A stretch of DNA of 64,000 bases, from assembly GCA_014190155.1 (NCBI GenBank), contig BJFY01000002.1, positions 89,369-153,368 of the forward strand, read 5' to 3'. This document shows positions 54,350 to 64,000 of the stretch, piece after piece; position 1 is the stretch's first letter, and every line of letters begins with the position of its first letter. This DNA is from Actinomycetes bacterium. GTDB taxonomy: Bacteria; Actinomycetota; Actinomycetes; Nanopelagicales; Nanopelagicaceae. Under the pieces are notes generated by a model. That model saw only the letters and a list, made by a program, of their open reading frames with translations, ran no database searches and had not been told where the DNA came from. Both the position numbers and the translations under genes were made by a program.

Positions 54350-55258
54350 CTATTCATTTTCATCTTGAACCTGGATTTCCCCATCGACGATTTGAGGTAG
54401 TAGATCAAATTCATCACTAACTAAAATGTCACCAGATTCGGTACCAATCCATATTATATGTAGCTCGCCTAAGGAGATAACTTGTTCGAATCGAACCACT
54501 CCCTCTCGATAAAGCTCCAAAAGCGCTAAAAATCTGGCCACCACAACGAGCGTCGATTCAGCATCTAGAACCAAAGACCTGAAAGTTTGGGACTTATGGC
54601 GCCGTAATTGGTCAACTACTTTGAGGGCTTCGGCTGCAACGCTTACCAGCGGGAGGTGGAGGTGCTCCACTGACAGAGTAGCGATGGTCTTCGGAGTAAG
54701 AACGCGGTTCGCGATGGCGGCAAATCTCTCGGCTCCGACTCCAATTAATACCTCAGGCAACAACGCCGCAAATGTCGGCTCCATCGCCACCATACGGGCG
54801 AAAGTCCGCTCTTCCGCAGCAATTCGAGCGGCGAATATCGCGGAAATTTCTTTGAATGCGCGGTATTGAAGCAACCGGGCAAAAAGTAGATCCCGCGCCT
54901 CTAAGAGGGCCAAATCGTCTTCATCTTCGATCTCTCCGGAAGGCAACAATCGGGCCGCTTTCAGATCGAGCAAGGTGGCCGCAACAACGACAAACTCAGT
55001 CGCGTGGTCCAATTTCCAACCCGCTTCAGTGCCATCTAGTGTTCGCATGTAGCTAATAAATTCATCAGTCACCGAAGCAAGCGCAACTTCGCTGATATCC
55101 ATCCGATGGCGAGAAATTAATTGAAGCAATAGATCAAACGGGCCATCAAAATTAGCGAGATGTACTGAGAATCCGGCTACCCGACCTTCACCTGAAAAAG
55201 TGGTTGCACCGGCTGTGGGCTCTAATTGCGCAGCGGGTGCATCAGATTCAATACTCAC
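54350..55258 (-). CDS. scpA: Chromosome segregation and condensation protein ScpA
   Basis: Kleisin subunit of the SMC complex. The diagnostic start of the fold, FSVHLANFDGPFDLLLQLI, begins near residue 29, followed by VTDEFISYM and FVVVAATLLDLKAARLLP; the C-terminal winged helix carries VARFLALLELYREGVV. The open frame continues to 55453, but that part overlaps divergent parA and reads as non-homologous, so GTG 55258 (302 residues) is chosen. No strong ribosome site is visible, so the exact start is uncertain. Confidence 0.88.
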   Translation of the reverse strand: MSIESDAPAAQLEPTAGATTFSGEGRVAGFSVHLANFDGPFDLLLQLISRHRMDISEVALASVTDEFISYMRTLDGTEAGWKLDHATEFVVVAATLLDLKAARLLPSGEIEDEDDLALLEARDLLFARLLQYRAFKEISAIFAARIAAEERTFARMVAMEPTFAALLPEVLIGVGAERFAAIANRVLTPKTIATLSVEHLHLPLVSVAAEALKVVDQLRRHKSQTFRSLVLDAESTLVVVARFLALLELYREGVVRFEQVISLGELHIIWIGTESGDILVSDEFDLLPQIVDGEIQVQDENE

Positions 55259-55361
55259 GACAGAACCGTACTTTATTTCCAGCCACTTGCCTTGATTTAA
55301 CCATCGCCGTAGAGTCGCCAATTGTTGATAGAACGATAAAAGGTTAAAGAGAGGTTTTCGA

Positions 55362-56264
55362 TTGAGTGCTAAGTCGACAATGAAAATGGTGCCAAAGGGC
55401 CATCGCGAAGAGGAAGTAGTAACAACTGCTTCGGTTTTAAATCGAGCCAGCAAAACTTTCCCGATCCCAACTCCGTTAACTGAGCATGGCGGGGCACAAA
55501 TTATCTCAGTCGTAAATCAAAAGGGCGGCGTTGGAAAAACGACTACCACAATTAATTTAGGCGCAGCGCTAGCTGAATTAGGGCGTCGAGTCCTTTTAGT
55601 TGATTTTGATCCACAACATTCATTATCAGTTGGTTTAAATGTTAATACTCGTAATATTGAAGGTTCAATCTATAACTTAATGATGGACGAATCTACTCGC
55701 ATTGACGATTACCTTTTAAAAACTTCAGTGCCAGGAATGGACATGATTCCAAGCCATGAAGATTTAGCTGGCGCGGAGGGTGGTTTGATGAATGTAATCG
55801 CGCGTGAGAAAGTTTTGAAACGTATTCTCGCGCCAGTTACCGATTACTACGATGTAATTTTGATTGATTGCCAACCATCACTTGGCTTGCTTACCGTTAA
55901 CGCTTTAACAGCTTCGCATACTGTGATTGTCCCGCTCGAATGTGAATATTTTGCGCTCCGAGGCGTTGCGCTCTTGGTGGATATCATTAAAAAAGTTCAG
56001 GCGAACACCAATCCGGATTTACAGTTGCTCGGAATTTTGGCAACCATGTTCGATAAGAAAACTGTCCATTCACGTGAAGTTCTTGATCGAATTGTTGAAG
56101 CATTCCCCGATAAAATATTCGACACCACAATCGCAAGGACAGTTCGATTCCCAGAAACAACAGTTGCAGGTGAGCCAATCACAACATATGCAAGTTCATC
56201 TAGTGGGGCTGCGTCATACCGACGATTAGCTCGTGAAGTTATCGCTCTAGGAGGAGTTAAATGA
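55362..56264 (+). CDS. parA: ParA-family ATPase next to scpAB
   Basis: A 300-residue Walker-type ATPase of the Soj/ParA group. A roughly 48-residue N-terminal extension precedes the deviant Walker A VNQKGGVGKTTTTINLG near 50-66; DFDPQHSLSVG and VILIDCQPSLGLL complete the active site. TTG 55362 is chosen because GAGAGG lies 7 nt upstream; an ATG at 55380 is possible. It corresponds to the second ParA beside scpA in mycobacteria (Rv1708), not the oriC parAB pair. It is divergent from scpA and overlaps the next gene (ATGA). Confidence 0.9.
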   Translation: MSAKSTMKMVPKGHREEEVVTTASVLNRASKTFPIPTPLTEHGGAQIISVVNQKGGVGKTTTTINLGAALAELGRRVLLVDFDPQHSLSVGLNVNTRNIEGSIYNLMMDESTRIDDYLLKTSVPGMDMIPSHEDLAGAEGGLMNVIAREKVLKRILAPVTDYYDVILIDCQPSLGLLTVNALTASHTVIVPLECEYFALRGVALLVDIIKKVQANTNPDLQLLGILATMFDKKTVHSREVLDRIVEAFPDKIFDTTIARTVRFPETTVAGEPITTYASSSSGAASYRRLAREVIALGGVK

Positions 56265-56665
56265 GTCGTCGAATCAGTTTGCCAGGTGCGGATGAACTTT
56301 TCCGCAAGACCACCCTTAGTGCAGTGCCTACTCAGGATGAAACCACGGCTGAGGTAGCGCCAACGAATCGCGCAACTGCGGCGGCGCAAGTTAAAAAAAC
56401 TGGTGTGCGTAACACGCCACGACGTAGACCTAACCAACTCGATCGCTCCCCTTCTGGTCGCGAAAAGCATGATGAAAAAATTACGGTTTACATTTCGCCG
56501 GAAGAGCTTTTTGATTTAGAGCAAGCAAGATTATTACTTCGTGGAGATCTAGGCTTAGCGGTAGATCGTGGCCGAATTGTGCGCGAATCTATTGCAATAG
56601 TCATTGCCGACTTAGAATCAAAAGGAGATCAAAGTATTATTGCAAGAAGGTTGCGCGGTCGGTAA
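56261..56665 (+). CDS. Small basic protein, candidate ribbon-helix-helix partner of ParA
   Basis: A 134-residue protein not recognised as a named family. Residues 1-70 are low-complexity and basic (RNTPRRRPNQLDRS). Residues about 72-125 look like a ribbon-helix-helix fold: a short strand EKITVYISP, a helix EELFDLEQARLLLRG, then DRGRIVRESIAIVIADLE. Its ATG overlaps the parA stop, so it is made with the ATPase. By analogy with ParG- or Omega-type proteins it could be a DNA-binding partner of ParA. Role not proven. Confidence 0.65.
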   Translation: MSRRISLPGADELFRKTTLSAVPTQDETTAEVAPTNRATAAAQVKKTGVRNTPRRRPNQLDRSPSGREKHDEKITVYISPEELFDLEQARLLLRGDLGLAVDRGRIVRESIAIVIADLESKGDQSIIARRLRGR

Positions 56666-56666
56666 T

Positions 56667-59223
<2,557 letters not shown>

Positions 59224-59244
59224 CTAACTTATCATCGATTTCAG

Positions 59245-60981
59245 TTAGCCGCGAACTATCGTTAAGAGCTCCTTCGCGTGTTCTTTAGCAATAGCGGATT
59301 CCTCTTGACCAGAGAGCATCCGCGCAATCTCAGATTCTCGTTCCGCGCCCGCCACTTTAGTGATGCTACTTTCAGTTATAACGCCAGATTCCGATTTAAT
59401 TACAACTAAATGGTTATCTGCCCAAGCCGCTACCTGAGCGAGATGTGTCACCACAATTACTTGTGCGTTTTTAGAAAGCGCCGAAAGTCTTCGCCCAACT
59501 TCAATTGCGGCTTTACCACCGATCCCTGCATCCACTTCATCAAAGACATATGTTCCTAAAGGTTCGCTCTCTGCAATAACTACCTCTAGCGCCAGCATCA
59601 ATCTCGATAATTCACCGCCGCTGGCAGCTTTTGCTATCGGTAACAATTCACCTCCAGAATGGCTCGCGAAAATCATCAGAACTTCGTCTAAACCATTTAT
59701 TGAATAATTCTTAATTTCAGCAGAATCGTACGTGTTGATTTTTAGAGAGAACGTTGCATGGGGCATCGCTAATTGGCGAACTTCAGTGGTAACCAGATTA
59801 CCTAATTTCTTGGCACTGGCCGCTCGCAATCCAGAAATCTTTTGGGCGCTATCTTGTAGAACTTGAAACGATGCTTCGAGTTCTTTCGATAGCGCCGTAA
59901 TCCGATCTTCACCACCCGTTAAATCAATAATTCGCGCCTTAGCTTTCTCGGCATCAACAATTATTTCTTCCAGGGCTTGATACTTATCAGGGTTTTTACC
60001 GAATTTTTTAATAATGGAATTTAATTGTGCACGTCGATCTTGGGCGTTGGCTAACGCATTTGGATCGAGATCAAGATTTTCAGTGTATCGTGATAAATCT
60101 GCGGCAACATCGTTTAAATTGAGGATTGATTCCACAAGTGCTTCTCGAATTTCATCCAATTGGGCATCTTTACCTTTTATAGATTCTAGAGACCGACGCG
60201 CTATCGCCAATGAAATCAAAACATTTTCGGATTCGGAGTTAAGAACGTTATCAGCCATCGCAGCTCCGGCTCGCAAATCTTCAATTGAATCCAATCGCGA
60301 AATATCATTCTCAACATTGGATAACTCGCCAGAATTAGGGCGAATTTTCGCGTAAGCCTCGACTAATTCTTCTAAATCCGCTATTTCTTGGTCACGTTTT
60401 TTCAGCGCAACCTTTAACTCGGCAATATTTTTAGATAGCTCATGATAACTTTGGTAATCATCGCGATATCGCGATAACTTTTCCGCAAATTTTTCGCCAG
60501 CATAACGATCCAGCAACTCACGTTGCCGCACCGTTTTCGTTAATCGTACATTTGCAGACTGGCCGTGAATCTCGATTAACTCTTCGCCAAAATTTGCTAA
60601 TACGGAAGCTGGAACCGCTACCCCACCCAAATTTGCGCGCGCTTTACCGTCACTACTCACGCTCCTGGTAAAAAGTAAGCGATTATTCTCAATTTCTGGA
60701 TCGTGGGTTTTTAATAATTCTTTGAGTTCTGGTTCAGATTTTTTTGATAATCGAAAAATTCCGGCAGCGCTTAGTCGTTCACTACCACTGCGAATCAAAT
60801 CTTGGTCTGATTTGCCTCCCAAGATCAACGCTAGCGCCGTTAAAACCATGGTTTTACCAGCACCGGTTTCACCGGTTAATACATTTAGCCCTTTAGTGAA
60901 AGGTACAACCGCATTTTCAATGACGCCAAGATTGCGAATTGATATTTCTTCTAGAGCGGAGCGATCGGCCTCACTCACCAC
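59245..60981 (-). CDS. recN: DNA repair protein RecN
   Basis: SMC-like ATPase for double-strand break repair. The 578-residue protein has Walker A LTGETGAGKTMVL near 35-47, a long coiled-coil middle (about 150-380), and the C-terminal ATPase half with SGGELSRLMLALEVV near 450 and FDEVDAGIGGKAA near 480. GTG codons at 60981 and 60978 both fit; the first is listed. It overlaps nadK by 11 nt, so repair and NADP supply genes are read together, as in many actinobacteria. Confidence 0.94.
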   Translation of the reverse strand: MVSEADRSALEEISIRNLGVIENAVVPFTKGLNVLTGETGAGKTMVLTALALILGGKSDQDLIRSGSERLSAAGIFRLSKKSEPELKELLKTHDPEIENNRLLFTRSVSSDGKARANLGGVAVPASVLANFGEELIEIHGQSANVRLTKTVRQRELLDRYAGEKFAEKLSRYRDDYQSYHELSKNIAELKVALKKRDQEIADLEELVEAYAKIRPNSGELSNVENDISRLDSIEDLRAGAAMADNVLNSESENVLISLAIARRSLESIKGKDAQLDEIREALVESILNLNDVAADLSRYTENLDLDPNALANAQDRRAQLNSIIKKFGKNPDKYQALEEIIVDAEKAKARIIDLTGGEDRITALSKELEASFQVLQDSAQKISGLRAASAKKLGNLVTTEVRQLAMPHATFSLKINTYDSAEIKNYSINGLDEVLMIFASHSGGELLPIAKAASGGELSRLMLALEVVIAESEPLGTYVFDEVDAGIGGKAAIEVGRRLSALSKNAQVIVVTHLAQVAAWADNHLVVIKSESGVITESSITKVAGAERESEIARMLSGQEESAIAKEHAKELLTIVRG

Positions 60982-61855
60982 GCCATCCTTCGACCGGTAA
61001 TTTGAACTTTGCGACTAATCTGTCTGTAAATAGCGCTGGATCAATCTGCGCTAAATTTATTGGAGAGTTATCACTGGTTAAGATCACGCGATCATTTTTG
61101 ACAAGTTGAAATTTCCTTAGCCCGTCAGCAGAGAGTGTTGCATCCTCGGATTCAATATCTACAGCGATTATTGATTCTGGGCTAATCACCATCGGTCTAG
61201 AAAACAGTGCGTGCGCAGCCAACGGCAGCAAAACCAGCGCTTCTACCTCTGGCCAAACAATTGGACCGCCAGCAGAGAAAGCATATGCGGTCGAACCAGT
61301 TGGAGTCGCACAAATTATTCCGTCACATCCCCATCGCGATAATGGTCGATGATCAATTTGCACCAAGAGTTGGACCATCGCTTCACTGCTTCTTTCAATG
61401 GTTACTTCATTAAGCGCCCAACCGTTTGCGATAGATTCACCAGCGCGTTCAATTCGATATTGCAACACCATCCGACGTTCTGATTCATAATTCTTCGCGA
61501 TTATCGCGGTAGCCAATTCTGCAATCGTCGGTCGGTCGATCTGTGCTAGAAAACCAACATGGCCTAAATTGACGCCAAGAAGTGGAATCGAACTGCCGCG
61601 AATTGCTTGAGCTGCACGCAAAATTGTGCCATCACCACCGAGCACCACAGCAAGCTCTATTGCTGACTTTGATTTCAGATCGCCTAATTCCAAAAGAGAG
61701 ATTTTCGCAATTCCCGCAATTTCTACTTCAGAAGTTGAAACAATCTCAAAGTTTTCGGAAGATAATTTTGCAATTAGCGCTTCGGCTGTTGTCTTTGCGT
61801 CGCTGCGAGTTGGGTGCACAACTAGCAGCAATCGCCGTGAAATAGCGCTACTCAT
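60971..61855 (-). CDS. nadK: NAD kinase
   Basis: Makes NADP from NAD. The 294-residue protein has LLLVVHPTRSDA near 9-20, the nucleotide motif LGGDGTILRAAQA near 72-84, the NE motif WALNEVTIERS near 145 and GDGIICATPTGSTAYAFSAGG-like residues near 175-195 (written here as CDGIICATPTGS). ATGA overlap with tlyA and an 11-nt overlap with recN give a tightly packed operon. Confidence 0.94.
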   Translation of the reverse strand: MSSAISRRLLLVVHPTRSDAKTTAEALIAKLSSENFEIVSTSEVEIAGIAKISLLELGDLKSKSAIELAVVLGGDGTILRAAQAIRGSSIPLLGVNLGHVGFLAQIDRPTIAELATAIIAKNYESERRMVLQYRIERAGESIANGWALNEVTIERSSEAMVQLLVQIDHRPLSRWGCDGIICATPTGSTAYAFSAGGPIVWPEVEALVLLPLAAHALFSRPMVISPESIIAVDIESEDATLSADGLRKFQLVKNDRVILTSDNSPINLAQIDPALFTDRLVAKFKLPVEGWRGE

Positions 61856-62640
61856 TCTGGTCCTTTCGCGATCGCTGCATCAATAATTGCATCACTTAGA
61901 AGTGGGGCACCGGCTTTTAACCAGAGGAAATACTCCACGTTGCCGGCTGGACCAGGAAGTGGGCTTGCGCAAACTCCTAAGCACCCTAAACCTAGTTCAA
62001 AAGCGGAGTTCGCGACATCCACAATTGCTTGTTTTCTTAGCTGTGAATCTCTTACTACTCCGCCGGCGCCAAGTTTTTCGCGACCAACTTCAAATTGCGG
62101 CTTCACCATAACCAAATAATCAGTTTCATCAGTGGAGACCGATTTGAGAGCTGAAATTACTATGGTGAGTGAGATGAATGATAAATCTGCCACAATCAAC
62201 GCAACGCTCTCCCCGATTATTTCTGGTGAAATATGGCGCACATTTGTCCGATCCAAAACCTGTACTCGAGGATCACTCCGTAGCTCCCACGCAAGTTGGC
62301 CGTACCCAACATCAACTGCAATTACTTTAGCAACGCCCCGTTTTAATAAAACATCAGTAAAGCCACCAGTAGAAGCTCCAGCATCTAAACAAACTTTAGC
62401 TTCGGTTTTGATACCTGGAAATGCATCCAAAGCGCCTGCCAATTTATGACCGCCGCGCGAAACAAAATTGTCGCGCACCCCTGCCAATTTTATAGATGTC
62501 TCTGGGTTCACTTGAGTGGCGGGTTTAGTCGCAGGAATGCCACCAACGAGAACTTGGCGCGCTTCAATTAAATCAACGGCGTGCTCTCTAGATCTTGCAA
62601 GTCCCCGGCGAACTAATTCGGCATCTAAACGAATCCGCAT
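61852..62640 (-). CDS. tlyA: rRNA 2'-O-methyltransferase TlyA
   Basis: A 262-residue protein with an N-terminal S4 domain (RLDAELVRRGLARSREHAV, then LIEARQVLVGG) and an FtsJ-like methyltransferase domain: VSRGGHKLAGALDAF near 61-75, CLDAGASTGGFTDVLL near 85-100, VIVADLSFISL-like residues near 145, and MVKPQFEVGRE near 178. In mycobacteria TlyA methylates cytidines of 16S and 23S rRNA and is required for capreomycin sensitivity. Order tlyA-nadK-recN matches mycobacteria. Confidence 0.93.
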   Translation of the reverse strand: MRIRLDAELVRRGLARSREHAVDLIEARQVLVGGIPATKPATQVNPETSIKLAGVRDNFVSRGGHKLAGALDAFPGIKTEAKVCLDAGASTGGFTDVLLKRGVAKVIAVDVGYGQLAWELRSDPRVQVLDRTNVRHISPEIIGESVALIVADLSFISLTIVISALKSVSTDETDYLVMVKPQFEVGREKLGAGGVVRDSQLRKQAIVDVANSAFELGLGCLGVCASPLPGPAGNVEYFLWLKAGAPLLSDAIIDAAIAKGPE

Positions 62641-62651
62641 TTTTATCTAAC

Positions 62652-62825
62652 TTAAATGCCTTCAATATCAGAGAGAGCACCGTTGAGTTTTTGATGTATC
62701 TGATCAAATTTTTCGCCATGTTCCGTTAACGGTGAATTAGGCACGGCTGCAATTTCCGCTTTAATCAAATGTATTTTTACTAACGGATCTAATCTTTCGC
62801 CCGTATTGTTTTGATTCTCGCTCAT
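62652..62825 (-). CDS. Small conserved protein upstream of tlyA (57 residues)
   Basis: ATG 62823-62825 overlaps the stop of the upstream phasin-like gene (ATGA), and TAA lies at 62652-62654. The acidic, helical peptide begins MSENQNNTGERLDPLV and ends KLNGALSDIEGI. A short gene of about 58 residues occupies the same place before tlyA in mycobacteria (Rv1693), which supports it being real. No function is known. Confidence 0.75.
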   Translation of the reverse strand: MSENQNNTGERLDPLVKIHLIKAEIAAVPNSPLTEHGEKFDQIHQKLNGALSDIEGI

Positions 62826-63127
62826 TTAGATTTACCTTTTGCCGCCTTCTTGGTTGATTTTTTAATATCTTTAGGCGCTTCTTTTTTCACTTTCAATAAT
62901 TTCCTTAGCTCAGCGACTTCCTCGGCTAACTCATCTACATCCGATTTTTTAGCAAAGCCCATCCGTTTAACGGCAGCTTCAACCTCAATTTCAATTTTAT
63001 GTTTTAGCGAATCTCCACTCTCTTTCATCCATCCACCGACCGCACTCAAAACCTCTTGGGCAGATTTTTCACCTTTGTTAATTTTTGCGAGATATTCTTT
63101 TAATAACGCTGCTGGCTCTTTGCTCAT
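62822..63127 (-). CDS. Phasin-like coiled-coil protein
   Basis: A 101-residue protein that is nearly all helical. Residues 1-55 contain LLKEYLAKINKGEKSAQEVL and VGGWMKESGDSLKHKIE; residues 55-80 form a coiled coil (DVDELAEEVAELRKLL). The tail is Lys-rich (STKKAAKGKSK). This composition resembles the PhaF/phasin-like family (COG3937) that binds storage granules or acts as a small scaffold. No PHA synthase is in the window, so the granule link is doubtful. It overlaps the next gene by 4 nt. Confidence 0.6.
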   Translation of the reverse strand: MSKEPAALLKEYLAKINKGEKSAQEVLSAVGGWMKESGDSLKHKIEIEVEAAVKRMGFAKKSDVDELAEEVAELRKLLKVKKEAPKDIKKSTKKAAKGKSK

Positions 63128-63286
63128 GCCTTAACCGTATCTAAATTCGGGCCAAATCGCGCGCTTCTACTTGTTAACGGCTGGCTAAACCGGTTGGGCG
63201 CTTCCAAAAGCGTCTCCGTAACACCCCTGCAACAACAATCTCCTGACAAAATTCCCGGTCCTTCTTTGCAACTGTGGAAAATTAAA
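63128..63286. other. Intergenic gap between the TPR and phasin-like genes
   Basis: These 159 nt hold no supported gene. A 68-codon minus-strand frame at 63124-63330 runs through it and ends on the phasin ATG, but it overlaps the TPR gene and has a composition unlike its neighbours. In mycobacteria a HAD phosphatase gene lies at this place; it is missing here. CGCTT and AAAGCG near 63200-63215 form a small hairpin. Confidence 0.5.
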
Positions 63287-64000
63287 TTAATTTCCCCAAG
63301 GGCGAGTTTCGCTGCCTCGATTCGCCGCAATTAACGCCGCGCTGTAAGCATTTCGTAATCGATCTCCCCAAGGAGCATCTGCAAGATTTAATTCTTTGCA
63401 AGTTAGTGTTACTACCGCGGCATCCATTTGCCCAAGTTCGATCCGACAAGCAGCCGAAATTATTCGAAGTTCAACTTGCTCTACATCTGTTAATTTATTT
63501 GTTGCAATCGAACCCGCAATCTCTAACGCTTTACGTGGGTTTCCTAAAGCGCGTTCGCATTCAGCGATGTAAGGTAAAATCGAAGGATTCGCCGACATCC
63601 GATGCGCTGCTTTTAACTCACGGAGTGCGATATCAAATTTCCCGTATTTTACTGCGGCAATTCCAGCTTTTTCGCGAACAATTGCTAGCCGTCCGGCTCG
63701 ATGCGATGCCGATTGGCCATGCCAATAAGCGCGTTCCGGATCAGTTTCTAAAAAGAAATCTAACGCTACCAAGTGTTTTGCAACAGCTTCCGCATTTTCA
63801 ACTGCAAGTGAAGTTAATTGGAAGCGCACTCGTTTCTCTAATTCTTCTCCTGTTATTTCGACGGGAATATCTGGTTCTGCGAATTTTCTAACTCTTCGTT
63901 CTAACTCTCGCCGCAATAATGGTCGCTTGGCAAACGGCTTTCGTTCTTGTGGTTTATCGGAACGTGGTTTATCGGAACGTGGTTTATCGGAACGTGGTTT
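63287..64000 (-). CDS. Tetratricopeptide-repeat protein with KPRSD repeats (5' partial)
   Basis: The frame is open to the window edge, so at least 237 residues are visible and the true start lies beyond 64000. The visible N-terminal part is low-complexity and basic, with three KPRSD repeats, then KPFAKRPLLRRELERRVRK. The rest is helical, with TPR-like pairs around YGKFDIALRELKAAHRM and YIAECERALGNPRKALEIA. The counterpart in mycobacteria is Rv1691, near tlyA. A TTG at 63916 could be read as a start, but the open repeats upstream argue against it. Role unknown. Confidence 0.8.
   Translation of the reverse strand, partial: KPRSDKPRSDKPRSDKPQERKPFAKRPLLRRELERRVRKFAEPDIPVEITGEELEKRVRFQLTSLAVENAEAVAKHLVALDFFLETDPERAYWHGQSASHRAGRLAIVREKAGIAAVKYGKFDIALRELKAAHRMSANPSILPYIAECERALGNPRKALEIAGSIATNKLTDVEQVELRIISAACRIELGQMDAAVVTLTCKELNLADAPWGDRLRNAYSAALIAANRGSETRPWGN
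63951..64000. repeat. 15-nt tandem repeat encoding KPRSD
   Basis: GGTTTATCGGAACGT is repeated exactly three times (63951-63965, 63966-63980, 63981-63995) and continues into the window end. It stays in frame with the TPR gene and encodes Lys-Pro-Arg-Ser-Asp. Exact repetition at DNA level points to recent slippage. Confidence 0.9.

Noticed and set aside
55259..55453. N-terminal extension of scpA
   Set aside because: The frame is open but overlaps the divergent parA start and precedes the conserved ScpA fold without any similarity to the family.
63124..63330. 68-codon minus-strand frame between the TPR and phasin-like genes
   Set aside because: It ends on the phasin ATG, which looked like coupling, but it overlaps the TPR coding end and its composition does not resemble a protein of this genome.
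63951..64000. CRISPR-like repeat at the window end
   Set aside because: The repeats are contiguous 15-mers without spacers and are in frame with a protein; no cas gene is present.

Overview
The window looks like one contiguous piece of a streamlined actinobacterial chromosome of moderate-to-low GC (roughly 43-45% by eye). Actinobacterial markers include mIHF, a helicase-degenerate PriA, MshC (mycothiol ligase), the DUF3090/SCO1664 pair, PafB/PafC, TatA/TatC beside HelY, the gcvH-garA-merR-DUF151-merR-gcvP block, a Cmk-Der fusion and a TlyA-NadK-RecN run. The low GC, very short intergenic gaps and many 1-14 nt gene overlaps suggest a freshwater acI-type actinobacterium (Nanopelagicales, such as Planktophila or Nanopelagicus). 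That placement is inference, because no marker phylogeny could be run.

Layout. 1-11835 (+): the carB end, pyrK, pyrD, pyrF, mihF, gmk, rpoZ, coaBC, metK, priA, def, fmt, rsmB and rpe, almost one operon of pyrimidine synthesis, nucleotide, CoA and SAM supply and translation start. 11954-13087: hisE and hisG. 13092-21273: serB diverging from an orphan ABC ATPase, a purine permease with a structured leader, YczE, UppP, DUF554, an alcohol dehydrogenase, tdk and apt. 21331-21414: tRNA-Leu(GAG). 21523-27928: an M20 peptidase, an aldo-keto reductase, then phosphatase-DUF3090-SCO1664-mshC and PAC2. 27957-33522: metH, a HAD phosphatase, trmI and an FKBP lipoprotein. 33600-43039 (+): pafB, pafC, tatA, tatC, a lipid kinase, helY, an exonuclease, lnt and ppm. 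43071-52800 (-): gcvP, merR, DUF151, ftsR, garA, gcvH, pgsA, cmk-der, tyrA and aroH. 53042-64000: rluB, scpB and scpA, diverging from parA plus a small ribbon-helix-helix-like protein, then xerD, pyrG, recN, nadK, tlyA, a 57-residue protein, a phasin-like protein and a TPR protein that runs off the window.

The genes are mostly housekeeping. No insertion sequence, prophage, CRISPR array or transferred island was seen. The less explained signals are: a leader RNA before the purine permease with two mutually exclusive hairpins, one covering the Shine-Dalgarno; a 14-nt match between that leader and the leader of the second merR gene; a kinase-like protein and a phosphatase linked to mshC; PafBC and PAC2 with no Pup-proteasome genes nearby; a ParA paired with a small ribbon-helix-helix candidate; an AT-rich gap with nested inverted repeats before aroH; and a tRNA-Leu with an A-A mismatch in its acceptor stem.
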